Origin: Rhizobium ruizarguesonis
Lineage (GTDB): Bacteria > Pseudomonadota > Alphaproteobacteria > Rhizobiales > Rhizobiaceae
Assembly (NCBI RefSeq): GCF_012349115.1
Contig: NZ_PQIG01000089.1
Location: 186,001 to 250,000, forward strand
Reading direction: 5' to 3'
DNA: 64,000 nt
Shown: one piece after another, positions 7,591 through 16,105 of the stretch
How positions within the stretch are numbered: the first letter of the stretch is position 1
How the letters are laid out: each line of letters begins with the position of its first letter
Program-made: the position numbers and the translations under genes
Notes under the pieces: model-generated
Told to the model about the DNA's origin: nothing
What the model saw: only the letters and a program-made list of their open reading frames with translations
Database searches by the model: none

Positions 7591-9843
7591 ATGATCGTCC
7601 GGCATTGGCGTTCGGTTCTATTGGTCTGCACGGCAGCCACAGTTGTTCTTCCTGTTTCGCAGTCTTTCGCGCAAAGCGCTACGGCAGCCACGCCGCAAGC
7701 CACGGCGGAGGACAGCACCGTCCTGCAGGAGATCGTCGTCAAGGGCAAACGCGCGGCGCCGGGCAGCGTCGCCGACACGCCGGTTTCGACCGAGATTACC
7801 GACAAGAAGCTCGATGAGAAGCAGGTCACCAATATCGAGGACCTCGGGCGCAGCGTCGATCCGGGCATTAACGCCTCACGTGGCGATGCCGGCATCAATC
7901 TGCGCGGCCTCTCCGGCCCGCGCATCCTGACCATCGTCGATGGCATCCCGATCCCCTATCTCTCGAACAGTTCACGCCAGGGAGCCTTCGCGCCGGCCAA
8001 CGCCAACGGCGGCGGCGACACCTTCGATTTCAATTCGCTGTCGTCGCTCGATATCGTACGCGGCGCGGATTCGAGCCGGGGCGGCTCGGGCATGCTCGGC
8101 GGCGCCATCGTCGTCAACACGCTGGAGCCGGAGGATCTTATTCCGGAAGGCCGCGACTGGGGTGCGATCGTCAAGTCGACCTATGACAGCGAAGACCGCA
8201 GCATTTCCGGATCGGCCGCCGCTGCCAAGAAGATCGGCAACACGTCGATCCTTTTCCAGGGCGGCTACCGCAAGGGGCATGAGCGGGAGAATATGGGCAA
8301 CAACGACGTTTACGGTCGTTACCGCACCGAGTCGGATCCTGCCGATTTCGACCAGCACAACCTGCTTTTCAAGCTCCGCCAGGAATTCGAGGGCGGCCAC
8401 CGCCTCGGCCTGACGGCCGAACGGTTCCGTCGCGATCTCCAGACCGACAAAAGAGATCTGCAGGGGACTGGGCGCACCTATATGATCGACAATTATGATG
8501 CCCGTGAGCTGAACGACCGCGACCGCGTTTCCCTCGATTACGATTATGAAGCCACATCGTCGGACGCTTTCTTCACCTCCGCCCGCGCGGTACTCTATTG
8601 GCAGGACCTGAAGAAGGAATCGGGCACGAACGGCCGCACGGCGGCCAATGTCGCCTATGGCCGTAACAACGAGATCGAAAACAAGACCTGGGGCTTCAAC
8701 GGCACCGTCACCAAGGATTTCGAATATTCGAACGTCCGCCATTCGGTGAAGGCAACGCTCGAAGCGACGACGTCGGATTGGACCCAGTACAGCTCCGCGC
8801 TATGCCCGACGCCGACGACATGCCCTTCGCTCAACAACCAGTCGGAAGTGCCCGACGTCGAGAGCAAGACGATCGGCCTGTCGATCGAAGACAAGATCGA
8901 GTTCGGCGATACGAATTTTACGTTGACGCCGGGCATTCGTTTCGACTGGTTCAGCTATGATCCGTCAACGAGCGGCGGGTTCGCCAGCAATCCGGCGCTT
9001 GCCAAGTTCGGCACGCTGTCCGACCGCAGCGATCAGCACGTTTCGCCGAAGGTGCTCGCCACCTACGAACTGACACCCGATGTGCAGCTCTACACCCAGC
9101 TGTCGTCGGCCTTCCGCGCACCGACTGTCGATGAGCTCTACAGCCGCTTCTACAATGCGGGCGGCAACTATGCCCAGCTCGGCAACCCTGACCTGAAGCC
9201 AGAAACTGGCTATGGGGTCGAGATGGGCGCCAATTTCGACACGGGTGATTTCAACGGCCGTCTGGCGGTCTTCCACAACCGGTATCACAACTTCATCGAA
9301 ACGGTGACGAGCGTCAACGCGACCACTGGCATCACGGAGTTCAACTATACCAACGTCAGCAGTGTGACGATCTCCGGTATCGAAGCGAGCGCCGACAAGA
9401 CGTTCAACAACGGCATCAACCTGCATGCCGCACTTGCCTATGCCTATGGCAGGAATGAAGAAACCACTCAGCGCCTGCGCTCGGTGGCGCCATTCAAGGC
9501 GATCGTCGGCGGCGGCTGGAGCAACGAGACTTTCGGCTTCGATCTTTCTTCTACGCTTTCGGCGGGCATGCTCACTGACCATCTCAATACGCCCGTCACC
9601 AACACCGCCGACACGACCTTCGATGCGCCCGGCTACGCGATCGTCGACCTGACCGGCTGGTGGACACCGGACCAGGTGCCGGGTCTGCGCGTGCAGGCCG
9701 GCGTCTACAACATCTTCGACCAGGAATATTTCAACGCGCTCGCCGTGCGCGATGTCAACCTGATCTCGACGGCGTCGCAGCCGCGCGATTGGTATTCCGA
9801 GCCCGGCCGCACTTTCAAGGTCTCGCTGACCAAGACCTTCTGA
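7591..9843 (+). CDS. TonB-dependent outer-membrane receptor, haem/haemoglobin type
   Basis: The 750-residue protein has a signal peptide ending at AQSATA, a TonB box-like EIVVKG (about residues 47-52), a plug domain with GINLRGLSGPRILTIVDGIPI, and a 22-strand-type barrel ending in aromatic Phe (KTF). The FRAP segment (AFRAPTVDEL, about residue 508) and NPDL segment (LGNPDLKPET, about 532) are the paired motifs of haem and haemoglobin receptors such as HmuR, ShmR and BhuA. It would move haem across the outer membrane with TonB-ExbBD energy. An RirA-like box upstream supports iron control. No haem ABC transporter genes are adjacent, so it acts with genes elsewhere. Confidence 0.85.
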   Translation: MIVRHWRSVLLVCTAATVVLPVSQSFAQSATAATPQATAEDSTVLQEIVVKGKRAAPGSVADTPVSTEITDKKLDEKQVTNIEDLGRSVDPGINASRGDAGINLRGLSGPRILTIVDGIPIPYLSNSSRQGAFAPANANGGGDTFDFNSLSSLDIVRGADSSRGGSGMLGGAIVVNTLEPEDLIPEGRDWGAIVKSTYDSEDRSISGSAAAAKKIGNTSILFQGGYRKGHERENMGNNDVYGRYRTESDPADFDQHNLLFKLRQEFEGGHRLGLTAERFRRDLQTDKRDLQGTGRTYMIDNYDARELNDRDRVSLDYDYEATSSDAFFTSARAVLYWQDLKKESGTNGRTAANVAYGRNNEIENKTWGFNGTVTKDFEYSNVRHSVKATLEATTSDWTQYSSALCPTPTTCPSLNNQSEVPDVESKTIGLSIEDKIEFGDTNFTLTPGIRFDWFSYDPSTSGGFASNPALAKFGTLSDRSDQHVSPKVLATYELTPDVQLYTQLSSAFRAPTVDELYSRFYNAGGNYAQLGNPDLKPETGYGVEMGANFDTGDFNGRLAVFHNRYHNFIETVTSVNATTGITEFNYTNVSSVTISGIEASADKTFNNGINLHAALAYAYGRNEETTQRLRSVAPFKAIVGGGWSNETFGFDLSSTLSAGMLTDHLNTPVTNTADTTFDAPGYAIVDLTGWWTPDQVPGLRVQAGVYNIFDQEYFNALAVRDVNLISTASQPRDWYSEPGRTFKVSLTKTF

Positions 9844-9871
9844 TCGCGATCACGCTTTCAGGGCTGGGGAT

Positions 9872-9897
9872 GGGCGGCTTTCGGGCCGCCCTTTTTC
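9872..9897 (+). terminator. Rho-independent terminator after the haem-type receptor
   Basis: GGGCGGC and GCCGCCC form a seven-base GC stem (9872-9878 with 9885-9891), followed directly by TTTTTC. It ends the receptor transcript 29 bases after its stop codon and insulates the trp leader. Confidence 0.9.
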
Positions 9898-9951
9898 ATT
9901 CCCGCATTCGCCTCTTGCGCAATGGCTGATCTCAGGCTAACAATTTTTTCC

Positions 9952-9996
9952 ATGATCAAGTCCTTGAACATTGCAGTTTGGTGGTGGGTTCGCTAA
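9952..9996 (+). CDS. trpL: trp operon leader peptide
   Basis: This 14-residue peptide, MIKSLNIAVWWWVR, has three consecutive Trp codons (TGG TGG TGG) just before its stop. It precedes trpE by 113 bases and is followed by mutually exclusive hairpins, the classic attenuation layout. When Trp-tRNA is scarce the ribosome stalls on the Trp codons and the antiterminator forms. In Sinorhizobium meliloti the corresponding leader RNA and peptide also have trans-acting roles; whether that holds here is not visible. The gene is too short for ordinary gene finders. Confidence 0.93.
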   Translation: MIKSLNIAVWWWVR

Positions 9997-10062
9997 GGCG
10001 GCCTCGACCAATCGTGTTCAAAGACGACGAGTGAGCCGCCCGAAACTTCGAGGCGGCTTTTT
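9997..10062 (+). terminator. trp attenuator (antiterminator/terminator pair)
   Basis: GGCGGC at 9997-10002 can pair with GCCGCC at 10035-10040 (antiterminator). GCCGCC at 10035-10040 can instead pair with GGCGGC at 10052-10057, extended inward by CGAA/TTCG, and is followed by six T residues (terminator). The two structures share the same strand, so only one can form at a time. The choice depends on ribosome position on trpL. Confidence 0.9.
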
Positions 10063-10109
10063 TGTTTTATGGCCGCCTGTCGTCCGGGCCCCGATAACGG
10101 AGTGGAACA

Positions 10110-12299
10110 ATGGTAACGATCCTGCGGGATGATGGTGCGGAAATCTACGAGACCAAGGGCGGCATATCCGTCACGCGGCAGCGGCGGGCGATCCCCTACG
10201 GCGATGCGGTCTCTTCCTATGTCGACAAGCTCGACGAGCGCCGCGGTGCGGTGTTCTCGTCGAACTACGAATATCCGGGCCGCTACACGCGTTGGGATAC
10301 CGCCGTCGTCGATCCGCCGCTCGGCATCTCCTCCTTCGGGCGTGACGTCTGGATCGAAGCCTATAATGAACGCGGCGAAGTGATCCTCGGCTTCGTGACC
10401 GAGCGGCTGAAGACGGTGTCCGAAATCGTGCTCGGCGTGTCCTCCGCCCGTCGCCTCGACCTCACCGTCAAGACGCCGGACCGGGTGTTTACCGAGGAAG
10501 AGCGCTCGAAGATGCCGACGGTCTTCACTGTGCTGCGCGCCGTCACCGACCTGTTCTACTCGCAGGCGGATGCGAGCCTCGGGCTCTACGGCGCCTTCGG
10601 ATACGACATTGCCTTCCAGTTCGATGCAATCAATCTGAAGCTGACGCGGCCCTCCGACCAGCGCGACATGGTGCTCTACCTGCCGGACGAGATCCTCGTC
10701 GTCGACAACTACGCCGCCAAGGCCTGGGTCGACCGTTACGATTTCGAAAAAGGCGGCGTGTCGACCGAGGGCAAGGCCCAGGATATCGCGGCGGAGCCCT
10801 TCAAACACACGGATGCCATTCCGCCGAAGAGCGATCACCGGCCGGGCGAATATGCCGAGCTCGTCACCAAAGCGAAGGAAAGTTTCCGCAAGGGCGACCT
10901 CTTCGAAGTCGTGCCCGGGCAGAAATTCATGGAGCGCTGCGACAGCAAGCCGTCCGACATTTCCAAGCGGCTGAAGGCGATCAATCCGTCGCCCTATTCC
11001 TTTTTCATCAATCTCGGCCACCAGGAATATCTGGTCGGCGCCTCACCCGAAATGTTCGTGCGCGTTTCCGGCCGTCGCATCGAAACCTGCCCGATTTCGG
11101 GTACGATCAAGCGCGGCGACGATCCGATCGCCGACAGCGAGCAGATCCTGAAGCTCCTGAATTCCAAGAAGGACGAGTCCGAGCTTACCATGTGCTCTGA
11201 TGTCGACCGCAACGATAAAAGCCGTGTCTGCGAGCCGGGTTCGGTCAAGGTCATCGGCCGCCGGCAGATCGAGATGTATTCGCGCCTCATCCACACGGTC
11301 GACCATATCGAAGGGCGGCTGCGCGACGACATGGACGCCTTCGACGGTTTCCTCAGCCACGCCTGGGCCGTCACTGTCACCGGCGCCCCGAAGCTCTGGG
11401 CGATGCGCTTCATCGAGAGCCATGAAAAAAGCCCGCGCGCCTGGTATGGCGGGGCGATCGGCATGGTCGGCTTCAACGGCGACATGAACACCGGCCTGAC
11501 GCTGCGTACCGTGCGCATCAAGGATGGTATCGCCGAGGTGCGTGCTGGTGCGACGCTGCTCAACGATTCCATTCCTGAGGAAGAAGAAGCCGAAACAGAA
11601 CTGAAGGCCTCCGCCATGCTTTCCGCCATCCGAGACGCCAAGACGGGCAATTCCGGCAGGATCCAGCGCGACGTCGCGAGCGTCGGCAAGGGCGTCAGCA
11701 TCCTGCTCGTCGATCATGAAGACAGCTTCGTCCACACGCTCGCCAATTATTTCCGCCAGACGGGGGCGACGGTTTCGACCGTGCGCACACCAGTGCCGGA
11801 GGAAATCTTCGACAAGCTGAACCCGGACCTCGTCGTGCTGTCGCCCGGACCTGGAACGCCCAAGGATTTCGACTGCAAGGCGACGATCAAGAAGGCGCGG
11901 GCGCGCAACCTGCCGATCTTCGGCGTCTGCCTCGGTCTGCAAGCGCTCGCCGAAGCCTATGGCGGGGAACTGCGCCATCTGGCGCTGCCGATGCACGGCA
12001 AGCCCTCGCGCATCCGCGTGCTGGAGCCTGGCATCGTCTTCTCCGGCCTTGCCAAGGAGGTGACGGTCGGCCGCTACCACTCGATCTTCGCCGATCCCTC
12101 GACGCTGCCGCGCGAATTCATCATCACGGCGGAAAGCGACGACGGCACGATCATGGGTATCGAACACGCCAAGGAACCGATCGCTGCGGTGCAGTTCCAT
12201 CCGGAGTCGATCATGACGCTCGGTGGCGATGCCGGGATGCGGATGATCGAAAATGTCGTGGCGCATCTGGCGCGCAGGGTGAAGACGAAGGCTGCGTGA
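10110..12299 (+). CDS. trpE: Anthranilate synthase, fused TrpE-TrpG
   Basis: The 729-residue fusion makes anthranilate from chorismate and glutamine, the first step of tryptophan synthesis. The N-terminal part (about residues 1-510) is the chorismate-binding component I, with CPISGTIKRG, DRNDKSRVCEPGSV and YGGAIGMVGFNGDMNTG. The C-terminal part (about 530-725) is the glutaminase, with FGVCLGLQALAE around catalytic Cys607 and the His697/Glu699 pair in QFHPE. Such fusions are characteristic of rhizobia. The ATG is preceded by GGAGTGGAACA. Expression is controlled by the leader peptide and attenuator immediately upstream. No other trp gene is in the window. Confidence 0.97.
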   Translation: MVTILRDDGAEIYETKGGISVTRQRRAIPYGDAVSSYVDKLDERRGAVFSSNYEYPGRYTRWDTAVVDPPLGISSFGRDVWIEAYNERGEVILGFVTERLKTVSEIVLGVSSARRLDLTVKTPDRVFTEEERSKMPTVFTVLRAVTDLFYSQADASLGLYGAFGYDIAFQFDAINLKLTRPSDQRDMVLYLPDEILVVDNYAAKAWVDRYDFEKGGVSTEGKAQDIAAEPFKHTDAIPPKSDHRPGEYAELVTKAKESFRKGDLFEVVPGQKFMERCDSKPSDISKRLKAINPSPYSFFINLGHQEYLVGASPEMFVRVSGRRIETCPISGTIKRGDDPIADSEQILKLLNSKKDESELTMCSDVDRNDKSRVCEPGSVKVIGRRQIEMYSRLIHTVDHIEGRLRDDMDAFDGFLSHAWAVTVTGAPKLWAMRFIESHEKSPRAWYGGAIGMVGFNGDMNTGLTLRTVRIKDGIAEVRAGATLLNDSIPEEEEAETELKASAMLSAIRDAKTGNSGRIQRDVASVGKGVSILLVDHEDSFVHTLANYFRQTGATVSTVRTPVPEEIFDKLNPDLVVLSPGPGTPKDFDCKATIKKARARNLPIFGVCLGLQALAEAYGGELRHLALPMHGKPSRIRVLEPGIVFSGLAKEVTVGRYHSIFADPSTLPREFIITAESDDGTIMGIEHAKEPIAAVQFHPESIMTLGGDAGMRMIENVVAHLARRVKTKAA

Positions 12300-12309
12300 C
12301 GGCAATTTT

Positions 12310-12342
12310 GCCTGGCCCTTCCTACTGCGGGAAGGGCCAGGC
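12310..12342 (+). terminator. Strong hairpin after trpE
   Basis: GCCTGGCCCTTCC (12310-12322) pairs perfectly with GGAAGGGCCAGGC (12330-12342) around a seven-base loop, eleven bases after the trpE stop. There is no T-run on either side, so it may stabilise the mRNA 3' end rather than terminate by itself. Confidence 0.6.
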
Positions 12343-12420
12343 ATCAGGCCGTCGGGCCGCGACTTGACTTCTTCCGGCAAATCAGAACATTTCAGGAACG
12401 ATCAATCGGAACCTATTGCC

Positions 12421-12660
12421 GTGGCCAATGCTGAAAAGTTCATCGTTCTCCCTTACCGCAAGAACCGCGGCAATCTCGTGCCCGGCGAAATGCGCCAGGC
12501 ATCGAACTCCGTCAGTGCGGAAAAGATCGCTTCGGCGATGGCTGAGCGTTTCGTCGGCGTGGCGGCCTATGCCGTGATCGTCGATGAAGAAACCGGCGAC
12601 ATGTCGTCGCCGCGATTGCTTGCACGATATGGCGAGATTGCCGATCTCAACGCCGCCTGA
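12421..12660 (+). CDS. Small conserved-looking protein of unknown function
   Basis: The frame encodes about 79 residues from a GTG at 12421 (MANAEKFIVLPYRKNRGNLV...). It is predicted soluble, with a basic N-terminal third and an alternating Ala/Val-rich centre (ERFVGVAAYAVIVDEETGD). A TTG at 12364 in the same frame would lengthen it by 19 residues. It has normal GC-rich codon use and lies 15 bases before the DUF2161 gene, so the two are probably co-transcribed. I do not recognise the family. Confidence 0.6.
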   Translation: MANAEKFIVLPYRKNRGNLVPGEMRQASNSVSAEKIASAMAERFVGVAAYAVIVDEETGDMSSPRLLARYGEIADLNAA

Positions 12661-12675
12661 GGCGCCGTTTTTACC

Positions 12676-13347
12676 ATGGAGACGTCGCTCTACCTGCCGG
12701 TCAAAGCTTTCCTGGAGGCGGCGGGTTATATCGTGAAGGGCGAGGTCGGCGGATGCGATCTCGTCGGCTTGAGCGGTGCCGAGCCACCGGTCGTTGTGGT
12801 CTGCGAACTGAAACTCTCCTTCAACCTCGAACTGCTTCTCCAGGCGGTCGATCGCGCGGCGATGAGCGATGAAGTCTGGGTTGCGGCCCGCGTTTCCGCC
12901 AAAGGCCGCGGGCGGGAGGCCGACAAACGATACCGCGACCTCTGCCGGCGGCTTGGTATCGGCATGCTTGGCGTCTCCGATGGCGGCGAGGTCAGTGTCA
13001 TCGTCAGTTCCGTCTCGCCGATGCCGCGCACCAATCCGAAGCGGCGCTCGCGCCTGGTCAAGGAGCATCAGCGCCGCCGTGGCGATCCCGCCGTCGGCGG
13101 CGGTTCGCGGGCGCCGATCATGACCGCCTATCGCCAGCAGGCGTTGCTCTGCGCCTCAGCACTCGATGGGGGGGTCGAGCGGCCGCGGGATATGAAAGCT
13201 CAGGTGCCCAATGCCGGCCGAATCCTGCTCGACAATGTCTACGGATGGTTCGAGCGCAAGGAGAAGGGCGTTTATGCGCTGACGCCTGCAGGGCAGGCCG
13301 CGCTCTTGCGCTGGCCGCAAATTGTTCTCGCCGACCCCGCTCCTTGA
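12676..13347 (+). CDS. DUF2161 family protein (predicted PD-(D/E)XK phosphodiesterase fold)
   Basis: The 223-residue protein matches DUF2161. It has METSLYLPVKAFLEAAGY at the N-terminus, then GCDLVGL and VVVCELKLSFN, which together give the D...E-x-K spacing of the PD-(D/E)XK nuclease fold (Asp at about 28, Glu-Leu-Lys at about 44-46). The C-terminal third, with MTAYRQQALLCA and a helical GWFERKEKGVYALTPAG, resembles a winged helix. Members are predicted nucleases of unknown target. The gene follows the 79-residue protein by 15 bases and is closed by a hairpin terminator at 13416. The catalytic prediction is family knowledge; activity is not shown. Confidence 0.75.
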   Translation: METSLYLPVKAFLEAAGYIVKGEVGGCDLVGLSGAEPPVVVVCELKLSFNLELLLQAVDRAAMSDEVWVAARVSAKGRGREADKRYRDLCRRLGIGMLGVSDGGEVSVIVSSVSPMPRTNPKRRSRLVKEHQRRRGDPAVGGGSRAPIMTAYRQQALLCASALDGGVERPRDMKAQVPNAGRILLDNVYGWFERKEKGVYALTPAGQAALLRWPQIVLADPAP

Positions 13348-13415
13348 GTCGCGCGGAAGGGAGTCTCATTCCCCTTTGACAAATCCGCTCTGTTCCCCCA
13401 TATCACCATCAACTG

Positions 13416-13448
13416 AACCGCCTGCGCGACATTCGCGTGGGCGGTTTT
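13416..13448 (+). terminator. Terminator after the DUF2161 gene
   Basis: AACCGCC (13416-13422) pairs with GGCGGTT (13440-13446), with inner CGCG pairing across a short loop, followed by TTTT. It lies about 70 bases after the DUF2161 stop and 53 bases before the cation transporter start. Confidence 0.8.
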
Positions 13449-13500
13449 GCGTTTCAACGGCTTGAAAGCTGCAATTCATTCGCAACCGCAGGGGAACGAT

Positions 13501-14415
13501 ATGAGTGACAACGGCGATCTTACGGTTCGCAAGCTGGCGATGTGGGGGATTCCGCTGTCGCTCGGCGTCATGGGTCTGAAGATGGTGGCGTGGTGGGTCA
13601 CCGGGTCGGTGGCGCTGCTGTCGGACGGGCTCGAATCGTCGGTCAACGTCGTTGCCGCCTTCATCGCCTTCTTCGTCATTCGCTATGCGCAGAAGCCGGC
13701 CGATCACGACCACCCTTTCGGCCATCATAAGGCGGAATATCTGTCAGCGGTTACCGAGGGCGCGCTGATCGTCGTCGCTGCCCTGCTGATCGTCAACGAG
13801 GCGGTTGGTTACCTCGCCGAGCCACGCATGCTGGATGCACCCGTGCTCGGCCTTGCGATCAATTTCGCGGCCGGTGTCATCAATGCGATCTGGGCGCGGT
13901 TGCTGATCAGAACCGGACGCAGACATCGCTCGGCAGCGCTGACGGCGGATGGGCAGCATATCATGTCCGACGTCGTAACCTCTGTCGGCGTGCTCATCGG
14001 CTTGCTGCTGGCGCTGGCGACGGGGTATGCGATCTTCGACCCGGTGCTCGCCATCCTCGTTGCCGTCAACATTCTCTATCAGGGCTGGAAGGTGATCTCG
14101 CAATCGATCGGCGGGCTGATGGACCAGGCGGTCGAGCCGCAGGAGGAGGAGGCGATCAAGCAGGCGATCGCTGCCCACGCAGAAGGCTCAATCGGCGTGC
14201 ACGACCTGAAAACGCGCCGCGCGGGCACCGTCACCTTCATCGATTTTCACATGGTGGTGCCCGGCGGGATGTCGGTGCGGCAGGCGCATGATATATGCGA
14301 CCGCCTTGAGGATGCCATCAGGGCGGTGCACGAGGGCGCCACCATCGCAATTCACGTGGAGCCGGAGGGCGAAAAGGCTCACGGCATCCGAGTCAAAGTC
14401 GTCAAGGAGGCATAA
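13501..14415 (+). CDS. Cation diffusion facilitator (CDF) family metal transporter
   Basis: The 304-residue inner-membrane protein exports divalent metal ions by proton antiport. Its transmembrane region has SDGLESSVN (metal-site Asp42, with Glu45 where many members have Asp), a cytoplasmic HDHPFGHHKAEY loop, and the second half-site ADGQHIMSDVVTS (His153, Asp157). A cytoplasmic metal-binding-like domain follows from about residue 215. The His/Asp composition is compatible with zinc, iron or manganese; the metal cannot be settled from sequence alone. The ATG at 13501 has GGGGAA upstream; an in-frame start at 13447 lies in the terminator and is rejected. Its stop overlaps the queF start (TAATG). 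Confidence 0.9.
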   Translation: MSDNGDLTVRKLAMWGIPLSLGVMGLKMVAWWVTGSVALLSDGLESSVNVVAAFIAFFVIRYAQKPADHDHPFGHHKAEYLSAVTEGALIVVAALLIVNEAVGYLAEPRMLDAPVLGLAINFAAGVINAIWARLLIRTGRRHRSAALTADGQHIMSDVVTSVGVLIGLLLALATGYAIFDPVLAILVAVNILYQGWKVISQSIGGLMDQAVEPQEEEAIKQAIAAHAEGSIGVHDLKTRRAGTVTFIDFHMVVPGGMSVRQAHDICDRLEDAIRAVHEGATIAIHVEPEGEKAHGIRVKVVKEA

Positions 14416-14879
14416 TGCCGAGTACCGATGTTTCCAGCCTGTCGATGCTGGGTCAGCAAACTGAAACCGCGCAATCGCCGGAGGAGGCGGTGCTTGAAAA
14501 AGTGCCGTCCAACCATGCCGGCTCCGATTACGTCGTACGCTTCACCGCGCCGGAATTCACCTCGCTCTGCCCGATGACCGGGCAGCCGGATTTCGCCCAT
14601 ATCGTCATCGACTACATTCCGGGCGAATGGCTAGTGGAATCGAAGTCGCTGAAGCTCTTCCTGCATTCTTTCCGCAATCACGGCGCTTTCCACGAGGATT
14701 GCTCGGTCTACATCGCCAAGCGCATCGTCGAGCTGCTCGATCCGAGGTGGCTGAGGATCGGTGCCTACTGGTATCCGCGCGGCGGCATTCCGATCGATGT
14801 CTTCTGGCAGACGGGCACGCCGCCGGAAGGCGTGTGGCTGCCGGAGCAGGGCGTTGCCACCTATCGCGGCCGTGGGTGA
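14415..14879 (+). CDS. queF: NADPH-dependent 7-cyano-7-deazaguanine reductase
   Basis: This enzyme reduces preQ0 to preQ1 in the queuosine pathway for tRNA modification. The 154-residue single-domain form carries the nucleophile Cys52 in FTSLCPMTGQPDF, general acid Asp59, and the signature ESKSLK at residues 75-80 that binds NADPH. The start codon overlaps the stop of the CDF transporter gene by one base (TAATG), so translation is probably coupled. No preQ1 riboswitch was recognised upstream of this gene pair. Confidence 0.95.
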   Translation: MPSTDVSSLSMLGQQTETAQSPEEAVLEKVPSNHAGSDYVVRFTAPEFTSLCPMTGQPDFAHIVIDYIPGEWLVESKSLKLFLHSFRNHGAFHEDCSVYIAKRIVELLDPRWLRIGAYWYPRGGIPIDVFWQTGTPPEGVWLPEQGVATYRGRG

Positions 14880-14911
14880 GCCGCGGTCGGGCGCAGCCCG
14901 AGCAATCGATC

Positions 14912-14934
14912 CAGTGAATCGATTGCAGCGGTGA
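14912..14934. repeat. Short palindrome CAATCGAT-N7-ATCGATTG
   Basis: Perfect eight-base arms lie in the 125-base gap between the convergent queF and DUF2076 genes. The same CAATCGAT core appears in the larger palindrome at 15854-15896. It may serve as a weak bidirectional transcription end; there is no T-run. Confidence 0.45.
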
Positions 14935-15004
14935 ACGCCCTGAGCTTAGAGCGAAGGGCCGGGCAACGGCGCGGCAATCGCTGCCCGTCTCCGGCCGCTA
15001 GCTC

Positions 15005-15778
15005 TCACACATCCGTTGTGTCGTCGCCGGACGAGTCGTCAGTGTAATCGTCGTTGTCATCGTAATCGGCCTGCTGGATATTGTCGTTATCCTTGTCGTC
15101 TGACGCGGTATCAGCGGCCTGGCGGGTGTCGTCATTGCCATAATAATTGTTGATGACGGTTTCCTCGGTGGGCGCGCTGGCATTGCCGAAGGGATTGGCG
15201 CCGAAGGGCGAGCCCCAGCCGAGCGAGGACATGTGGTTGCCGAAGATGCCGCTCAGCGAATTGGCAAGCAGCATGCCGCCGGCAACACCCGCTGCCGTGC
15301 CGAGCGCGCCGCGCAGGAAGCTGCCGCCGGCCGACGGTGCATAGGCCTGCTGGCTCCAAGGGCCGGTCGGCTGTTGCGGCGGCTGGCGGACATCACGGTC
15401 GTAACCACGGGAATCGTCATAACCGCGGGAGGAGTGGCCCCATGGGCCGGGGTTGGAGGGGACAGGCGCGGGCTGCTGCGTCTGCGTATTGCCGAAGATT
15501 GAGCTCAGGAAACCGCCGCCTTGTTCGGCCTGGCGGTGTTCGCTCTCGCCGGCTTCCAGCTGGCGGACACGCTCTTCGAGTTCCTTGATGTGGTTGGCGG
15601 CCGCCTCCAGCCCCTTTTCCTGAACGATGACGGCCTGGGCCAGATAATAGGTGGCGGACGGCTGTTCGCGAGTCGCCTGGTCGATCAGGGCCTCGGCGTC
15701 GCTGTCGCGCGGTGTGGCCGCGGCGGTGCGTACGCGGTCGAAGAGGGCGGTCAGCAATTGGCGTTCTTCGGGTGACAT
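15005..15778 (-). CDS. DUF2076 domain-containing protein
   Basis: The 257-residue protein starts MSPEERQLLTALFDRVR, the hallmark of DUF2076, and continues with a helical region to about residue 78 (ELEERVRQLEAGE). A Gln/Pro/Gly-rich stretch follows, then a Gly/Ala-rich hydrophobic segment (GALGTAAGVAGGMLLANSLSG, given here in two overlapping parts of the family pattern), and finally a very acidic Asp-rich tail. The tail is mostly Asp, Asn, Thr and Ser. The start has a perfect AGGAGG. The function is unknown; the layout suggests a membrane- or envelope-associated protein. It is convergent with queF. Confidence 0.85.
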   Translation of the reverse strand: MSPEERQLLTALFDRVRTAAATPRDSDAEALIDQATREQPSATYYLAQAVIVQEKGLEAAANHIKELEERVRQLEAGESEHRQAEQGGGFLSSIFGNTQTQQPAPVPSNPGPWGHSSRGYDDSRGYDRDVRQPPQQPTGPWSQQAYAPSAGGSFLRGALGTAAGVAGGMLLANSLSGIFGNHMSSLGWGSPFGANPFGNASAPTEETVINNYYGNDDTRQAADTASDDKDNDNIQQADYDDNDDYTDDSSGDDTTDV

Positions 15779-16105
15779 TGTCGTGCCTCCTAATGATCTA
15801 GAGCGCCGCGCGTCCGACAGGACGCGCTAAGGACGTTCTATCAATTTAAAACTGCGCATAACCCCGACAATCGATTCGATTGTCGGGGTTATGCGCTGGC
15901 GGCGTTTGCCGCGTGAGGCTGAGGTAGGAACCGATTTGGGCTTTTCAAAGCCTTTCGCCGTTACAATTCGGTAAGGCTTGCAGAACGGCGCGCGGCTTCT
16001 TAAGGATATCTCTATCGCTTCGGTGCCTTGTGTTTTTCCCGCATTGTTTTAGGCATTGAGTCGCACTATGTGCGAGGAACCCGAATTCATCTCCAAGAGG
16101 TTCGA
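15779..16105. other. 327-base divergent intergenic region (DUF2076 / clpP)
   Basis: The left half is occupied by a full copy of the double-hairpin repeat (15798-15897). The right half (about 15900-16105) should hold the promoters of the divergent clpP-type gene; an AT-rich TTAAGGATATC lies near 16000. I see no further gene. Confidence 0.5.
15798..15897 (-). repeat. Full copy of the double-hairpin repeat, inverted orientation
   Basis: Read on the minus strand it has the same order as the copies at 21215 and 26565: a long palindrome followed by an AATT(C/G)AAA-type spacer and a second hairpin with GGACGCGC arms. The long palindrome here has perfect 20-base arms (15854-15873 and 15877-15896) with a three-base loop. 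Its inner sequence differs from the other copies, yet pairing is fully kept. Confidence 0.8.

Noticed and set aside
13348..13500. preQ1 riboswitch upstream of the queF operon
   Set aside because: The only structure is a GC-rich terminator-like hairpin; the conserved A-rich tail of preQ1 riboswitches is absent.
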